Assembly (NCBI GenBank): GCA_051162045.1 | Contig: JBISDI010000023.1 | From: Anaerozeibacter quisquiliarum | Lineage (GTDB): Bacteria; Bacillota; Clostridia; Christensenellales; Aristaeellaceae | Length of the DNA stretch: 64,000 nt | Direction: 5' to 3' (one strand) | In this document: positions 41,195-50,491 of the stretch, one piece after another | Layout of the letters: each line of letters opens with the position of its first letter | Numbering within the stretch: position 1 is the first letter of the stretch | Translations under genes and position numbers: made by a program | Notes under the pieces: generated by a model | What the model saw: only the letters and a program-made list of their open reading frames with translations | Told to the model about the DNA's origin: nothing | Databases searched by the model: none

Positions 41195-42498
41195 CACTTG
41201 CACGCTGCCGCCGGGTGGTGAAAAACAGCCAGCCGATCCGTCACTGCGGCAAGATCGACAAGGTCGTCGGCATGGTGATCGAGAGCACCGGGCCTACCGT
41301 TGACATCGGCACGATGTGCCGCGTGTACGACGCCCGCAACAGCGGCTACTCCTACGCCGAGACCGTGGGCTTCAAGGGTGACCGCGTGCTGCTGATGCCC
41401 TTCGGCGACCTGGCCGGCGTGGTCAAAGGCAGCGTGGTGGAGTCGACCGGCGACGTGCTGCGCGTACCGGTGGGCAACGGCCTGATCGGGCGCGTGATCG
41501 ACGGGTTCGGGGAGCCGATCGACGGCGCGGGCCCGATCGACTTCGACCGGCGTTATCCGGTGCTCAACATACCCTCGAACCCCTTCGACCGGCCTCGGAT
41601 CGACGAGCGGATCGGCATCGGTGTGCGCCCGATCGACGCGCTGCTCACCTGCGGCAAGGGCCAGCGCATGGGCATCTTCTCGGGTAGCGGCGTGGGCAAG
41701 AGCACGCTGCTCGGCATGATGGTGCGGGGCGTGACCGCCGACGTCAACGTGGTGGCGCTGGTGGGCGAGCGCGGGCGCGAGGTGCGCGACTTCATCGAGA
41801 AGGACCTGCAGGCGGAGGGCATGGCGCGCTCGGTGCTGGTGGTGGCCACCAGCGACCAGTCGGCCATGATGCGGCTCAAGTGCGCGCTGACCGCCACCAC
41901 GATCGCCGAATACTTCCGCGATCAGGGCAAGGACGTGCTGTTGGTCATGGACTCGCTGACCCGCTTCGCGATGGCGCAGCGCGAGATCGGCCTGGCGGTC
42001 GGCGAACCGCCGGTGGCGCGCGGCTACACGCCCTCGCTGTACGCGCTGATGCCAAAGCTGCTCGAGCGGTCGGGCAAGTTCGCGCAGGGCTCGATCACCG
42101 GCTTCTACACCGTATTGGTGGAGGGCGACGACACCAACGAGCCGATCTCCGACACCGTGCGCGGCATACTGGACGGCCACATCGTGCTCTCGCGCGCAAT
42201 CGCAATGCGCAACCAGTATCCGGCGATCGACGTGCTGGCCTCGATCAGCCGTTTGATGAGCGAGATCGTGCCGCCCGAGCATCAGGCGCTGGCCTCGCGG
42301 ATGCGCCAGGTCATGTCGGCCTACAACGAGAACGCCGACCTGATCAGCATCGGGGCCTACAAAACGGGCAGCAGCGCGAAGATCGATCACGCGATCGCCA
42401 ACATCGACCGGATCAACGCCTTCCTCGCGCAGGGCGTAGACGAGCGCGTGACCTTCGAGGAGACGCTTGCGCAGATGCAGGCGGTGATACAGCAATGA
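41191..42498 (+). CDS. fliI: Flagellum-specific ATPase FliI
   Basis: Hexameric export ATPase, 435 residues with a TTG start that overlaps the fliH stop (TTGA) just after GGAGGGGGAGG. Walker A is GSGVGKSTLLG, Walker B is VLLVMDSLTRFAMAQREI, and RGYTPSLYALMPKLLERSG is a type III ATPase signature. GTG codons a little downstream are less well placed. Confidence 0.95.
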   Translation: MTLARCRRVVKNSQPIRHCGKIDKVVGMVIESTGPTVDIGTMCRVYDARNSGYSYAETVGFKGDRVLLMPFGDLAGVVKGSVVESTGDVLRVPVGNGLIGRVIDGFGEPIDGAGPIDFDRRYPVLNIPSNPFDRPRIDERIGIGVRPIDALLTCGKGQRMGIFSGSGVGKSTLLGMMVRGVTADVNVVALVGERGREVRDFIEKDLQAEGMARSVLVVATSDQSAMMRLKCALTATTIAEYFRDQGKDVLLVMDSLTRFAMAQREIGLAVGEPPVARGYTPSLYALMPKLLERSGKFAQGSITGFYTVLVEGDDTNEPISDTVRGILDGHIVLSRAIAMRNQYPAIDVLASISRLMSEIVPPEHQALASRMRQVMSAYNENADLISIGAYKTGSSAKIDHAIANIDRINAFLAQGVDERVTFEETLAQMQAVIQQ

Positions 42499-42965
42499 AG
42501 CGGTTCAAGTTTTCTCTGGACAAGGTGCTGTCCTACGACGAGTATGTGAAAAAGCGCGAGACCGACGTCCTCGGGCGGTTGCAGACCGAATACCGCGCGA
42601 TTGAAGCGCGGCGCGACGCGGCGGTTCAGGAGGATCGCGCGGTCAAACGTCAGTTCCTGCTCGATTGCGAGAGGGGACAAACCGCGGCCAAGGCGGTGGC
42701 GACGGCCCGATACATCGAGGAACTCAAGCGGCGCATCGAGGATATAAACGTTCAGCTGACGCGCCAGGCCGAGAAGGTCGAGGCGCAGCGCCAGAAATTG
42801 ATCCAGGCGGCCCGGGACGTGCAGGTGATCGAGAATTTGCGCGACCGGCGCTACAAGGGTTATCAGGCGGCCCAGGTAAAGTATAACGAACGGTTCATCG
42901 AGGGGTTCGTGTCCAACAGGATCGCGCGCGACGCGGAGGAGGTAACCCATGGTATCGAAGGTTAA
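42495..42965 (+). CDS. fliJ: Flagellar export chaperone FliJ
   Basis: Coiled-coil stalk of the export ATPase, 156 residues, almost entirely helical and charged. The start MKRFKFSLDKVLSYDEYVKK is typical. It overlaps the fliI stop by 4 bp (ATGA). Confidence 0.9.
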   Translation: MKRFKFSLDKVLSYDEYVKKRETDVLGRLQTEYRAIEARRDAAVQEDRAVKRQFLLDCERGQTAAKAVATARYIEELKRRIEDINVQLTRQAEKVEAQRQKLIQAARDVQVIENLRDRRYKGYQAAQVKYNERFIEGFVSNRIARDAEEVTHGIEG

Positions 42966-44256
42966 CCCGCTGCCGATCCGGCCGCCCACGGCTACGAACG
43001 GCACGGAAGCGGCGTGCGAGCCGGAGGCGGGCTTTGGAGCGGCGGTCGATCAGGCTTTTTCCCGAATCAGGCCCTCGCGCGCCAAGGGTGCGAAGCCGGG
43101 CGACGCAGCGCGCGACGGGGACGAACCGGGTGCGCAGGCCGCGCAGGCCGGACTGATCGCATCGGCGGCGTGCCAAGCCTACTTGGCCGCGCTGACGGCG
43201 CAGCCGATGGCAAAGCCGCCCGAGGTCGCGGAGCAGCCGGCCGAGGTCGTCGCGCAGGGGACGGCCGCGCCCGCACAGCAAGACGTTTCGGCGGTCGCGG
43301 TTCCGTCGGCGGAAGCGGGCGCGATGCCCATTGGCGTCCAAGCGGCGGCGCAGCCGGCCGAGCGGCGCGCGGCGTTTGAACTGCCCTCGGACATAGCGCA
43401 CACCGCAGAGCGGCCCGAGGCGCGCCAGACCCCGCAAGCCTCGCGGGCCGTTTCGGTCGAGCCGATGGCGACGCCCGTAGAAGCGGCCGCCCGGGCCGCC
43501 GCGCAGGTTCCGGTCGAGGCGGCGCGGGCGGTTCCGCTCGAGGCGGCGCAGGCGGTTCCGGTCGAGGCGGACACGGCGAAGAGCGCGCCGGCCGCGCCCG
43601 AAGCGGAGCCCATCGCGGGCCGCGCGCCCGAGGAGCCTGCGCGGGCGCATCGTTCGCGCGCAGCGAAGGCGGATGCCCCGCACCAGGCGCGGGCAGAGCG
43701 CGCGCAGCGGGACGAAGAAGTGCCGCAAGCCGGGCGCGCGCTGCCGGCGAGCGGCCGTGCGGAGCCGGACGTCGCCCAGGCCGCGCGGGCCGCGCCCGCG
43801 CAAGGCGCGCGCGCGGCGGCGGAACCCGACGCCGCGGCGCAGGTGGCGCGCTCGATCCCGTCGGCGCTTCGGCGCGGGGAGACCCAATACCGGCTGAGGC
43901 TGCGGCCGGAGGGGCTGGGCGAGGTGGAGGTGTCGATCAGCGCCCGCGAGCGCACGCTGGGCCTGACGATCCGCACAGCGAACGAGGATGCGCGCGCGCT
44001 GATCGCGAGCCAGCTCGGGGAGCTTCGGCGGGAGTTGGTCGCAAGCAACTACGAGTTGGGCAACGTGAACATCGAGGTTAGCGCAAACGGACAGAACGGG
44101 GCCGCGTTCTCGGCTTTCGCCGAGCAGGGCAGGCGCGACGCGCAGCCGGGGTTCACGGGCGCATCGTCCGGCGCCGGCGGCATGGAAGGCGACGCGGAGC
44201 TTAGGCAGATTCGGGAGGCCTATGCGCGCGCGGGCGCGATTATGTACCGGATATAG
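42949..44256 (+). CDS. fliK: Flagellar hook-length control protein FliK
   Basis: Molecular ruler and export-specificity switch, 435 residues. The N-terminal 290 residues are a low-complexity Ala/Glu/Pro/Arg ruler with repeats of VPxEAA. The C-terminal Flg_hook domain is clear: YRLRLRPEGLGEVEVSI and ELGNVNIEVSANGQ. A GAGGAGG site precedes the ATG. Ruler composition is extreme but in frame throughout. Confidence 0.9.
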   Translation: MVSKVNPLPIRPPTATNGTEAACEPEAGFGAAVDQAFSRIRPSRAKGAKPGDAARDGDEPGAQAAQAGLIASAACQAYLAALTAQPMAKPPEVAEQPAEVVAQGTAAPAQQDVSAVAVPSAEAGAMPIGVQAAAQPAERRAAFELPSDIAHTAERPEARQTPQASRAVSVEPMATPVEAAARAAAQVPVEAARAVPLEAAQAVPVEADTAKSAPAAPEAEPIAGRAPEEPARAHRSRAAKADAPHQARAERAQRDEEVPQAGRALPASGRAEPDVAQAARAAPAQGARAAAEPDAAAQVARSIPSALRRGETQYRLRLRPEGLGEVEVSISARERTLGLTIRTANEDARALIASQLGELRRELVASNYELGNVNIEVSANGQNGAAFSAFAEQGRRDAQPGFTGASSGAGGMEGDAELRQIREAYARAGAIMYRI

Positions 44257-44268
44257 GAGGCGATGACC

Positions 44269-44685
44269 ATGGACGTGGCCGGCATCGGTTCGCCCAGCAA
44301 CCTGGTCGTCCCGGGGCGGGAGGACAAGACGGCAAACATGGGGAAGTCCGAGCTTAAGATGAGCGACTTCTTCAAGCTCATGGTGGCGCAGTTGACCAAC
44401 CAGAGCATGTACGACAGTGTGGACAATTCGCAGTTCATGTCCCAAATGGTGCAGTTTTCGACGCTGTCGCGGATGGAGGAGATGACGAACGCGTTCCAGG
44501 GCAACCTCGCGGTGTCGATGATCGGCAAGCAGGTCGCCATCGCGGACAAGGACGAGTACAATCGGGAGAACGTAATCCAGGGCGAGGTCACTCAGGTCAA
44601 TTACCAAGGCGGCAAGCCCTATGTGATGGTAAACGGCCAGTCCTACACGCTCGATCAGGTGAGCGTGGTGCGCGAGAAGACATGA
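44269..44685 (+). CDS. flgD: Flagellar hook-capping protein FlgD
   Basis: Scaffold for hook assembly, 138 residues, of the short B. subtilis type rather than the about 230-residue enteric form. The conserved FFKLMVAQLTNQSMYDSVDN and FMSQMVQFSTLSRMEEM regions are present. The ATG at 44269 is 8 bp after AGGAGG; the ATG two codons before is too close. Confidence 0.92.
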   Translation: MDVAGIGSPSNLVVPGREDKTANMGKSELKMSDFFKLMVAQLTNQSMYDSVDNSQFMSQMVQFSTLSRMEEMTNAFQGNLAVSMIGKQVAIADKDEYNRENVIQGEVTQVNYQGGKPYVMVNGQSYTLDQVSVVREKT

Positions 44686-44731
44686 CGGACAGGCAATCGG
44701 TACGACCCAGGCAAAGAATGGAGGATGCACC

Positions 44732-45598
44732 ATGCTTCGATCGATGTATTCGGCGGTTTCCGGCCTTCGCGGCCATCAGACGATGCTCGACGTCATCGGC
44801 AACAACATCTCAAACGTCAACACCGCCAGCTTCAAAAGCAGCCGCGTGATCTTTTCCGACATGTACTACCAGACGCTGGCCGCGGCCTCGACGCCCACGG
44901 CGACCGTCGGCGGTTCCAACCCCAAGCAGATCGGCTACGGCTCGCAGGCCACGCGCATCGACGTGATTACTACCCGCAGCAGCTACCAGATGACCTCACG
45001 GCCGCTGGACGCCTACATCTCGGGCGAGGGATACTTCGTCGTGGAGAACCCCCAGGCCAACTTGGAATACACCCGCTTGGGCGCGTTTACGTTTGACACG
45101 GTTCCTACCGGCGCCAGCACAACCAGCGCCTTGAGGGGCCGCCTGCTGGACACCGAAGGCAACTTCGTCAGGGGTTGGGCCACGCCCCAAACAGGCGCTG
45201 GACCTTTCGCGGCCCCGACGAGGATTGAGATCAATGACTTTGAAACCTACACCAACGTCACGATCGCGCCCGACGGAACGATCACGGGTATCAAGAAGGG
45301 CGCCAACCAGCCGACCACACTCGCGCAAATCGCCGCCGCGATGTTCCAGAACTCGGACGGCCTCGAGCAGACCGGAAACTCGCATTACGTCGAGTCGAAC
45401 AGCTCCGGCGCGCCCATCTTCGCCCCTCCCGGCACCGGTTCCGGCGTCCTGGTCACCGGCGGCCTGGAGACCTCGAACGTCGACCTGTCGAAGGAGTTCT
45501 CCGACATGATCGTGGCCCAGCGCGGCTTCCAGGCCAACGCGCGCGTGATTACCACGTCCGACCAGGTGCTCGAGGAATTGGTCAACATCAAGCGGTAA
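44732..45598 (+). CDS. flgE: Flagellar hook protein FlgE
   Basis: Hook subunit, 288 residues, similar in size to short Bacillota FlgE proteins. N-terminal SGLRGHQTMLDVIGNNISNV and C-terminal DMIVAQRGFQANARVITTSD are the axial-protein ends; LDAYISGEGYFVVEN is typical. It follows flgD, which fits a hook rather than rod protein. Confidence 0.9.
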   Translation: MLRSMYSAVSGLRGHQTMLDVIGNNISNVNTASFKSSRVIFSDMYYQTLAAASTPTATVGGSNPKQIGYGSQATRIDVITTRSSYQMTSRPLDAYISGEGYFVVENPQANLEYTRLGAFTFDTVPTGASTTSALRGRLLDTEGNFVRGWATPQTGAGPFAAPTRIEINDFETYTNVTIAPDGTITGIKKGANQPTTLAQIAAAMFQNSDGLEQTGNSHYVESNSSGAPIFAPPGTGSGVLVTGGLETSNVDLSKEFSDMIVAQRGFQANARVITTSDQVLEELVNIKR

Positions 45599-45633
45599 TC
45601 TACACGAAACACCACCCTCGAAGGAGCACATCC

Positions 45634-45879
45634 ATGATTAAGCTGACCAAGCTAAACGGGGACGCCTGCTACCTGAACCCGGGGCTGTTCGAGATGATCG
45701 AGACGGTGCCCGATACCCTGATTACGATGGCCAACGGCCGGAAGTACTACGTGCGCGAGTCGGCTGTGGTCGTGACGGAGCGCGTGGAGGCCTATCGCGC
45801 CCACGTACTCGCACGCGCGCGGGATCTGCCCCACCTTGCCTGGGAGAGCGCGCTACCGCCAAGCTTTGAGGAGGAGTAA
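45634..45879 (+). CDS. flbD: FlbD/SwrD-family flagellar protein
   Basis: An 81-residue protein of the FlbD (SwrD) family, starting MIKLTKLNGDACYLNPGLFE with the core IETVPDTLITMANGRKYYVR. SwrD increases motor power in B. subtilis. It lies between flgE and fliM, its usual position, but without the fliL or motAB genes often found here. Confidence 0.92.
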   Translation: MIKLTKLNGDACYLNPGLFEMIETVPDTLITMANGRKYYVRESAVVVTERVEAYRAHVLARARDLPHLAWESALPPSFEEE

Positions 45880-45882
45880 TCG

Positions 45883-46860
45883 ATGGCCGAAGTTCTTACG
45901 CAAAGCCAAATCGACGAACTGCTCAGCGAGCTGGCCGGCGGCGACGGAGGCGCGGATGCGCTGAAGGCCGATGAAAAGAAGATCCGCCAGTACAACTTCC
46001 GCAACCCCAAGAAGCTGGCGCGCGACCAGCAGAAGGTGCTGCGCGGCATCGGCGAGGTGTTCGCGCGCCACCTGTCCTCCTACCTGGCCGGGATGACGCG
46101 CACCTACTGCGAGGTGACGGTGGAATCGCTCGAAGAGCATCCCTACAAGGAGTACAACAACGCGCTGCCCGACATCCAGCTGACCGGCGTGCTCGACGTG
46201 AGCACGATCAAGACCGCGATGCTGCTCGATTTGTCGAACTCCCTTTCCTTCGCGCTGATCGAGCGGATGTTCGGCGGCGTGGTGACCGAACGCGAGGTGC
46301 CCGTGCGCGAGTTCACCGACATCGAGGTCGCGCTGATGGAGCGTATCATCCGTCGGATCACGGCGCTGTTCCAGGAGGCGTGGACGTTCTTGCCCGACAT
46401 GGAGATCACCGTGCGGCAGGTGGAGACCAACACCCGCTTCATCAAGTCGATCGGCATGGACGACATGGTGACCACCATGGTGATGGCGATCACGCTGGGC
46501 CCGGTTCACGGCACGCTGACCTGCTGCCTGCCCTGCATGGAGATGAAGCCGATGCTGGAGGCGGTCATCGACGAGCAGTCGGGCATGCACCGGCTCGACG
46601 AGGATGAGAACGAGCGCTCGCGCGAGGCGATGATGACGCAGGTGCAGAACGCGCAAGCCGAGGTGTGCGCCATTCTGGGCACGGCCACGGTGCCCATGCG
46701 CGAAGTCCTCGACCTGCAGCCCGGCGACGTAATCCGGCTCGACCAGGGCGTGGACAAACCGGTGCTGATCACCGTCAACGGCCGCAACTGGTTTTTCGCC
46801 GTGCCGGGCATGAAGAAGAACAAGATGGCGCTTCGGATCAACCGGCCATACGCCATCTGA
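45883..46860 (+). CDS. fliM: Flagellar motor switch protein FliM
   Basis: C-ring switch subunit, 325 residues. The N-terminal peptide LTQSQIDELLSEL matches the CheY-P binding motif. The CheC-like middle domain and C-terminal SpoA domain (MREVLDLQPGDVIRLDQ) are complete. It begins 3 bp after flbD. Confidence 0.97.
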   Translation: MAEVLTQSQIDELLSELAGGDGGADALKADEKKIRQYNFRNPKKLARDQQKVLRGIGEVFARHLSSYLAGMTRTYCEVTVESLEEHPYKEYNNALPDIQLTGVLDVSTIKTAMLLDLSNSLSFALIERMFGGVVTEREVPVREFTDIEVALMERIIRRITALFQEAWTFLPDMEITVRQVETNTRFIKSIGMDDMVTTMVMAITLGPVHGTLTCCLPCMEMKPMLEAVIDEQSGMHRLDEDENERSREAMMTQVQNAQAEVCAILGTATVPMREVLDLQPGDVIRLDQGVDKPVLITVNGRNWFFAVPGMKKNKMALRINRPYAI

Positions 46861-46920
46861 CGTAGGCCATGGCTCCCAATCAACCGGCAGTACGCCGCGT
46901 GAGGAAGGTATGTTTGCGCA

Positions 46921-48222
46921 ATGAGCAGGCAGTCCAAAGCACAGAAGAACCCGGGCGCGATCGCGCTGAACCCGCTTGAGATCGACACGATCGGTGAAAT
47001 CCTGAACATCAGCATGGGCGCGGCGGCCACCGCCATTTCGCTGATGCTCTCCAAGCAGGTGACCATCACCACGCCTTCGGTTCGGGTGATTCCCTCGAAG
47101 GAATTCGAGTGCAAACACTTGGAACCCGCCCTGGGCATCGAGATCGAATACATCAAGGGTATCAGCGGCTCCAACATCATGGTGATGAGCCGACGGGACG
47201 CCGTGGCGATTGTCGGCGTGCTGCTGGGCGAGGACGGAACGGGCGGTCTCGACGACGCGGAGATGGACGAGATTCGCGTAAGCGCGCTCGGCGAGATCAT
47301 GAACCAGATGATGGGCGCGTCCTGCACGGCGCTGGCCACCTTCCTCGACAGGGGGCTCAATATCTCGCCGCCCAAGCCGTTCGAGATCAACGGCGACATC
47401 GACCACTTCGCCTGGGTCAAAAATGAAGAGACCATCGTGACCGTCGGCTTCCGCTTCGTGGTGGATGGTCTGCTGGACAGCAACTTCGTCACCATCATGC
47501 CGGTCGACTTTGCCAAGGAACTCATCGGCAACGTCATGCCGGAGGCTGGCGACGATGCCGGCGAGATGGTCGCCGCAACGCTTCAGGACGGAGAAAACGA
47601 CGCGGCGATGCTCGGGCACACGCAGGTGCCGGGGCCCATCGACGTGAACGACTATCAGGAGAGCGCGTCCCGCGCCCCGCGCAAGGACCCAACACCCGCG
47701 CCCGACCCCAAGCCGGCCCCGCAGAGCGCGCCCCAACCGGCCCCGCAGCCGCAGATGTACGCCCAGCCGCAGTACGCCCAGCCGGCCCCGCAGCCGCAGA
47801 TGTACGCGCAGCCGCAATACGCCCAGCCGGCCCCGCAGCCGCAGATGTACGCGCAGCAGCCGATGTACGCGCAACCGCAGCAGCCGGCGTACGCGCATAG
47901 CGCGCCGCGCCGTGGCGTGGACGTGAAGCCGATCACGTTCGGCAGCCTAGACGAGGGCGGATCCGGCAGCGCCGACCAGGTCAGCATCGACCTGGTGATG
48001 GACATTGACCTGAACGTGGTGGTGGAGATCGGTCGGATCAAGAAGCGGGTCAAGGAGATCGTCGACCTGCGCGCCGGCTCGATCATCGAACTCGACAAGC
48101 AGGCCGGCGACCCGGTGGACATCGTGGTCAACGGCAAGCTGATCGCGCGCGGCGACGTGGTGGTGATCGACGACAACTTCGGCGTGCGCGTCACCGAGAT
48201 CGTCGCCAGTTTTTCGAGGTAG
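46921..48222 (+). CDS. fliY: Flagellar switch protein FliY (CheC-like plus FliN domain)
   Basis: C-ring protein of 433 residues. The N-terminal CheC-like domain has two complete E-x2-N-x22-P phosphatase sites, beginning EILN and EIMN. A Pro/Gln/Tyr linker with tandem PAPQPQMYAQPQYAQ units (residues about 272-325) joins it to a C-terminal FliN/SpoA domain (MDIDLNVVVEIGRIKKRVKE). In B. subtilis FliY dephosphorylates CheY-P. The linker repeats are exact at DNA level. Confidence 0.95.
   Translation: MSRQSKAQKNPGAIALNPLEIDTIGEILNISMGAAATAISLMLSKQVTITTPSVRVIPSKEFECKHLEPALGIEIEYIKGISGSNIMVMSRRDAVAIVGVLLGEDGTGGLDDAEMDEIRVSALGEIMNQMMGASCTALATFLDRGLNISPPKPFEINGDIDHFAWVKNEETIVTVGFRFVVDGLLDSNFVTIMPVDFAKELIGNVMPEAGDDAGEMVAATLQDGENDAAMLGHTQVPGPIDVNDYQESASRAPRKDPTPAPDPKPAPQSAPQPAPQPQMYAQPQYAQPAPQPQMYAQPQYAQPAPQPQMYAQQPMYAQPQQPAYAHSAPRRGVDVKPITFGSLDEGGSGSADQVSIDLVMDIDLNVVVEIGRIKKRVKEIVDLRAGSIIELDKQAGDPVDIVVNGKLIARGDVVVIDDNFGVRVTEIVASFSR
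47737..47871 (+). repeat. 45-bp tandem repeats in fliY
   Basis: Units start at 47737, 47782 and 47827, each 45 bp; the first two are nearly identical and the third diverges after about 30 bp. They encode the Pro/Gln/Tyr linker. Confidence 0.85.
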
Positions 48223-48240
48223 TGATACGGAGGGATCCAA

Positions 48241-48558
48241 ATGGCGGAGGCGGGACAGGTGGCATCTCTGGTCATCCCGATGCTGTCGGTGGTGGCGGTG
48301 ATCGTCTTGGTCTACGCTCTGACCCGTTGGCTGGTCCGGCGGCAACCCAATCATCCGGGCGGACGGCGCATCAAGGTCATCGAGCGCGTGCCGCTGACCC
48401 GGGATTCCATGCTGGCGCTGGTCGAGGTCGACGCTCAGACCTACCTGCTGGCGGCCGGGCCGGACGGCGTCAAGCCGATCGCGGCGATGAGCGGCGGGAA
48501 GCCGCCCGAGGATTTCGAGGCCATGGTGGCCAAGCGCGCGGGCGACGCCCCGCGATGA
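48241..48558 (+). CDS. fliO: Flagellar biosynthesis protein FliO
   Basis: Small export-gate assembly factor, 105 residues, with one N-terminal transmembrane helix (residues about 8-30) and the cytoplasmic IKVIERVPLTRDSMLALVEV segment. It sits directly before fliP. The cheY gene that often precedes it in relatives is not present. Confidence 0.88.
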   Translation: MAEAGQVASLVIPMLSVVAVIVLVYALTRWLVRRQPNHPGGRRIKVIERVPLTRDSMLALVEVDAQTYLLAAGPDGVKPIAAMSGGKPPEDFEAMVAKRAGDAPR

Positions 48559-49415
48559 GATACAGGAAGAGGCGGCTGTTGATGGGGAAGGTGCTACGCA
48601 GATCCGGGTGGATCGCGCTGTTGCTGGCGGCGCTGCTGCTGACGCTGGCGCCGGGCGCGCTGGCGCAGGCGGCCCAGCCGAACGCGCCGACCGAGGCCCA
48701 GGCGCCGGTCGCGCCAGAAACGCTTAGGCCGGTCGCGGGCGTCGAAAACGGCGGCGAATCGCTGCGCCTGGGCGGGATCGATCTCGGGGAAAACGCCGAC
48801 CTGCTTGAGATCCTGCTCATGCTGACGGTGCTGGCGCTGCTGCCCTCGATCCTGATCATGACCACCAGCTTCACGCGCATCGCCATCGTACTGTCCTGTC
48901 TGCGCAATGCGATCGGACTGCAGCAGACCCCGCCCAATCAGGTGCTGGTGGGCATGGCGCTGTTTCTGTCGCTGTTCATCATGCAGCCGGCGCTGACCGA
49001 GATTCACGAGCAGGCGTACAAGCCCTACGAGCGCGGCGAGCTGACTCAACTGCAGGCGGTGGAAAAAGCGGCGCAGCCGCTGCGCGCGTTCATGCTCCGC
49101 AACACCAACGCTCAGGACCTCAATATGTTCCTGGAACTCGGCGGCCGCGAGCGGCCCGAGACCTTGGACGACATCGACATCCTGACCGTCGTCCCCGCGT
49201 TCATCACGAGCGAGCTCAAGCGGGCGTTTCTGATCGGCTTCATGCTCTACCTGCCGTTCCTCGTGATCGACATGGTGGTGGCCAGCACGCTGATGAGCCT
49301 GGGGATGGTGATGCTGCCGCCGGCGCTGATCTCGCTGCCGTTCAAGCTGATGCTGTTCGTACTGGTGGACGGATGGTCGCTCGCGATCAAATCGTTGGTG
49401 ATGGGGTTCCATTGA
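48555..49415 (+). CDS. fliP: Flagellar export gate protein FliP
   Basis: Core of the export gate, 286 residues with a cleavable N-terminal signal (WIALLLAALLLTLAPGALA) and four membrane helices. SFTRIAIVLSCLRNAIGLQQ and SLGMVMLPPALISLPFKLML are family signatures. The ATG overlaps the fliO stop; an ATG at 48582 is a possible later start. Confidence 0.95.
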   Translation: MRYRKRRLLMGKVLRRSGWIALLLAALLLTLAPGALAQAAQPNAPTEAQAPVAPETLRPVAGVENGGESLRLGGIDLGENADLLEILLMLTVLALLPSILIMTTSFTRIAIVLSCLRNAIGLQQTPPNQVLVGMALFLSLFIMQPALTEIHEQAYKPYERGELTQLQAVEKAAQPLRAFMLRNTNAQDLNMFLELGGRERPETLDDIDILTVVPAFITSELKRAFLIGFMLYLPFLVIDMVVASTLMSLGMVMLPPALISLPFKLMLFVLVDGWSLAIKSLVMGFH

Positions 49416-49447
49416 CGGCGCGCATGATGCGGAAGGGGGGGGACGGC

Positions 49448-49714
49448 ATGTCGCATCCGGAAATCGTCGGCATTTTGCAGGACGCGCTGAAGACGGCGTT
49501 AATCATGGCGGCGCCGTTTCTGGCGGTCAGCGTGGCGATTGGCATCATCGTGTCGATCATCCAGGCGGCCACGCAAATCCACGAGCAAAACGTGGGCTTT
49601 GTGTTCAAGGTCCTCGCCATCGCGCTGCTGATGGTCGCGCTGGGGTCGTGGCTGCTCGCGCAAGGCGTGGACTTTTTCGCCCGGGTGTTTGCGGTGATCG
49701 GCGGTATGCGCTAG
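49448..49714 (+). CDS. fliQ: Flagellar export gate protein FliQ
   Basis: Two-helix gate subunit, 88 residues. The signature SIIQAATQIHEQNVGFVFKV is clear. The start MSHPEIV follows GGAAGGGGGG; an upstream frame overlapping fliP was rejected. Confidence 0.95.
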   Translation: MSHPEIVGILQDALKTALIMAAPFLAVSVAIGIIVSIIQAATQIHEQNVGFVFKVLAIALLMVALGSWLLAQGVDFFARVFAVIGGMR

Positions 49715-50479
49715 ATGAGCTACGATCAGTTTCTGCGCTTTCTGCTGGTGTTCACCCGCATGTCGGGGCTGGTGCTGTTCAACCCCCTGCTCTCGCGCAA
49801 GAGCGTGCCGGTGATCGTCAAGGTAGGACTCGCGCTGCTGCTGGCGTTTGTGATCACCCCGACGCTTTACGCCCTGCCGCTTGACTTCCCGACGCCGATC
49901 TCGTTCATGCTGTCGGTCGGGCGCGAGATGCTGCTGGGTCTTGCGCTCGGGCTTATTATGAACGTGACGCTGTCCTGGCTGCTGATGGCGGGCGAGGTCA
50001 TGGACATGGAGATGGGCCTCTCCGTCGCCAAGATATACGACCCGCAAAGCGGCATATCGATGCCGGTCAGCGGCAATGCGTTCAACATCCTGTTCACGCT
50101 GATCTTCTTCGCGAGCGACGCTCACCTGACGCTGATCCGGATCGCGGCCGACTCGCTGCTGATATTCCCGCCGGGGCCGCACATGATCTGCCTTGACGTG
50201 GGCCCCCACATCGCGGACATGATGGGGCAGATGCTGCTGCTCATGCTCAAGCTGTCCATGCCGGTGCTGGCGGTCGAACTGCTGAGCGAGGCGGGACTTG
50301 GGGTGCTGATGCGCATCGCGCCCCAGATCAACGTGTTCGTGGTGGGCCTGCAGCTCAAGCTGCTGATCGGGCTGGCCGTGGTGGTGCTGGCGATGCCCTC
50401 GGTCACGCGACTGATGGACGCCACGATCGTGCAGATGTTTGGGTACATGCGCTCGGGCATCGCGCTAATGTTGCAGTAG
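49715..50479 (+). CDS. fliR: Flagellar export gate protein FliR
   Basis: Gate subunit of 254 residues with about six membrane helices. RMSGLVLFNPLLSRKSVPVI and GEVMDMEMGLSVAKIYDPQ match the family. The ATG follows the fliQ stop directly. Confidence 0.95.
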   Translation: MSYDQFLRFLLVFTRMSGLVLFNPLLSRKSVPVIVKVGLALLLAFVITPTLYALPLDFPTPISFMLSVGREMLLGLALGLIMNVTLSWLLMAGEVMDMEMGLSVAKIYDPQSGISMPVSGNAFNILFTLIFFASDAHLTLIRIAADSLLIFPPGPHMICLDVGPHIADMMGQMLLLMLKLSMPVLAVELLSEAGLGVLMRIAPQINVFVVGLQLKLLIGLAVVVLAMPSVTRLMDATIVQMFGYMRSGIALMLQ

Positions 50480-50491
50480 GGAGGAGAACCC

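Noticed and set aside
45853..47898. Long minus-strand open frame (about 681 codons) across fliM and fliY
   Set aside because: Antisense of two conserved genes; composition is low complexity.
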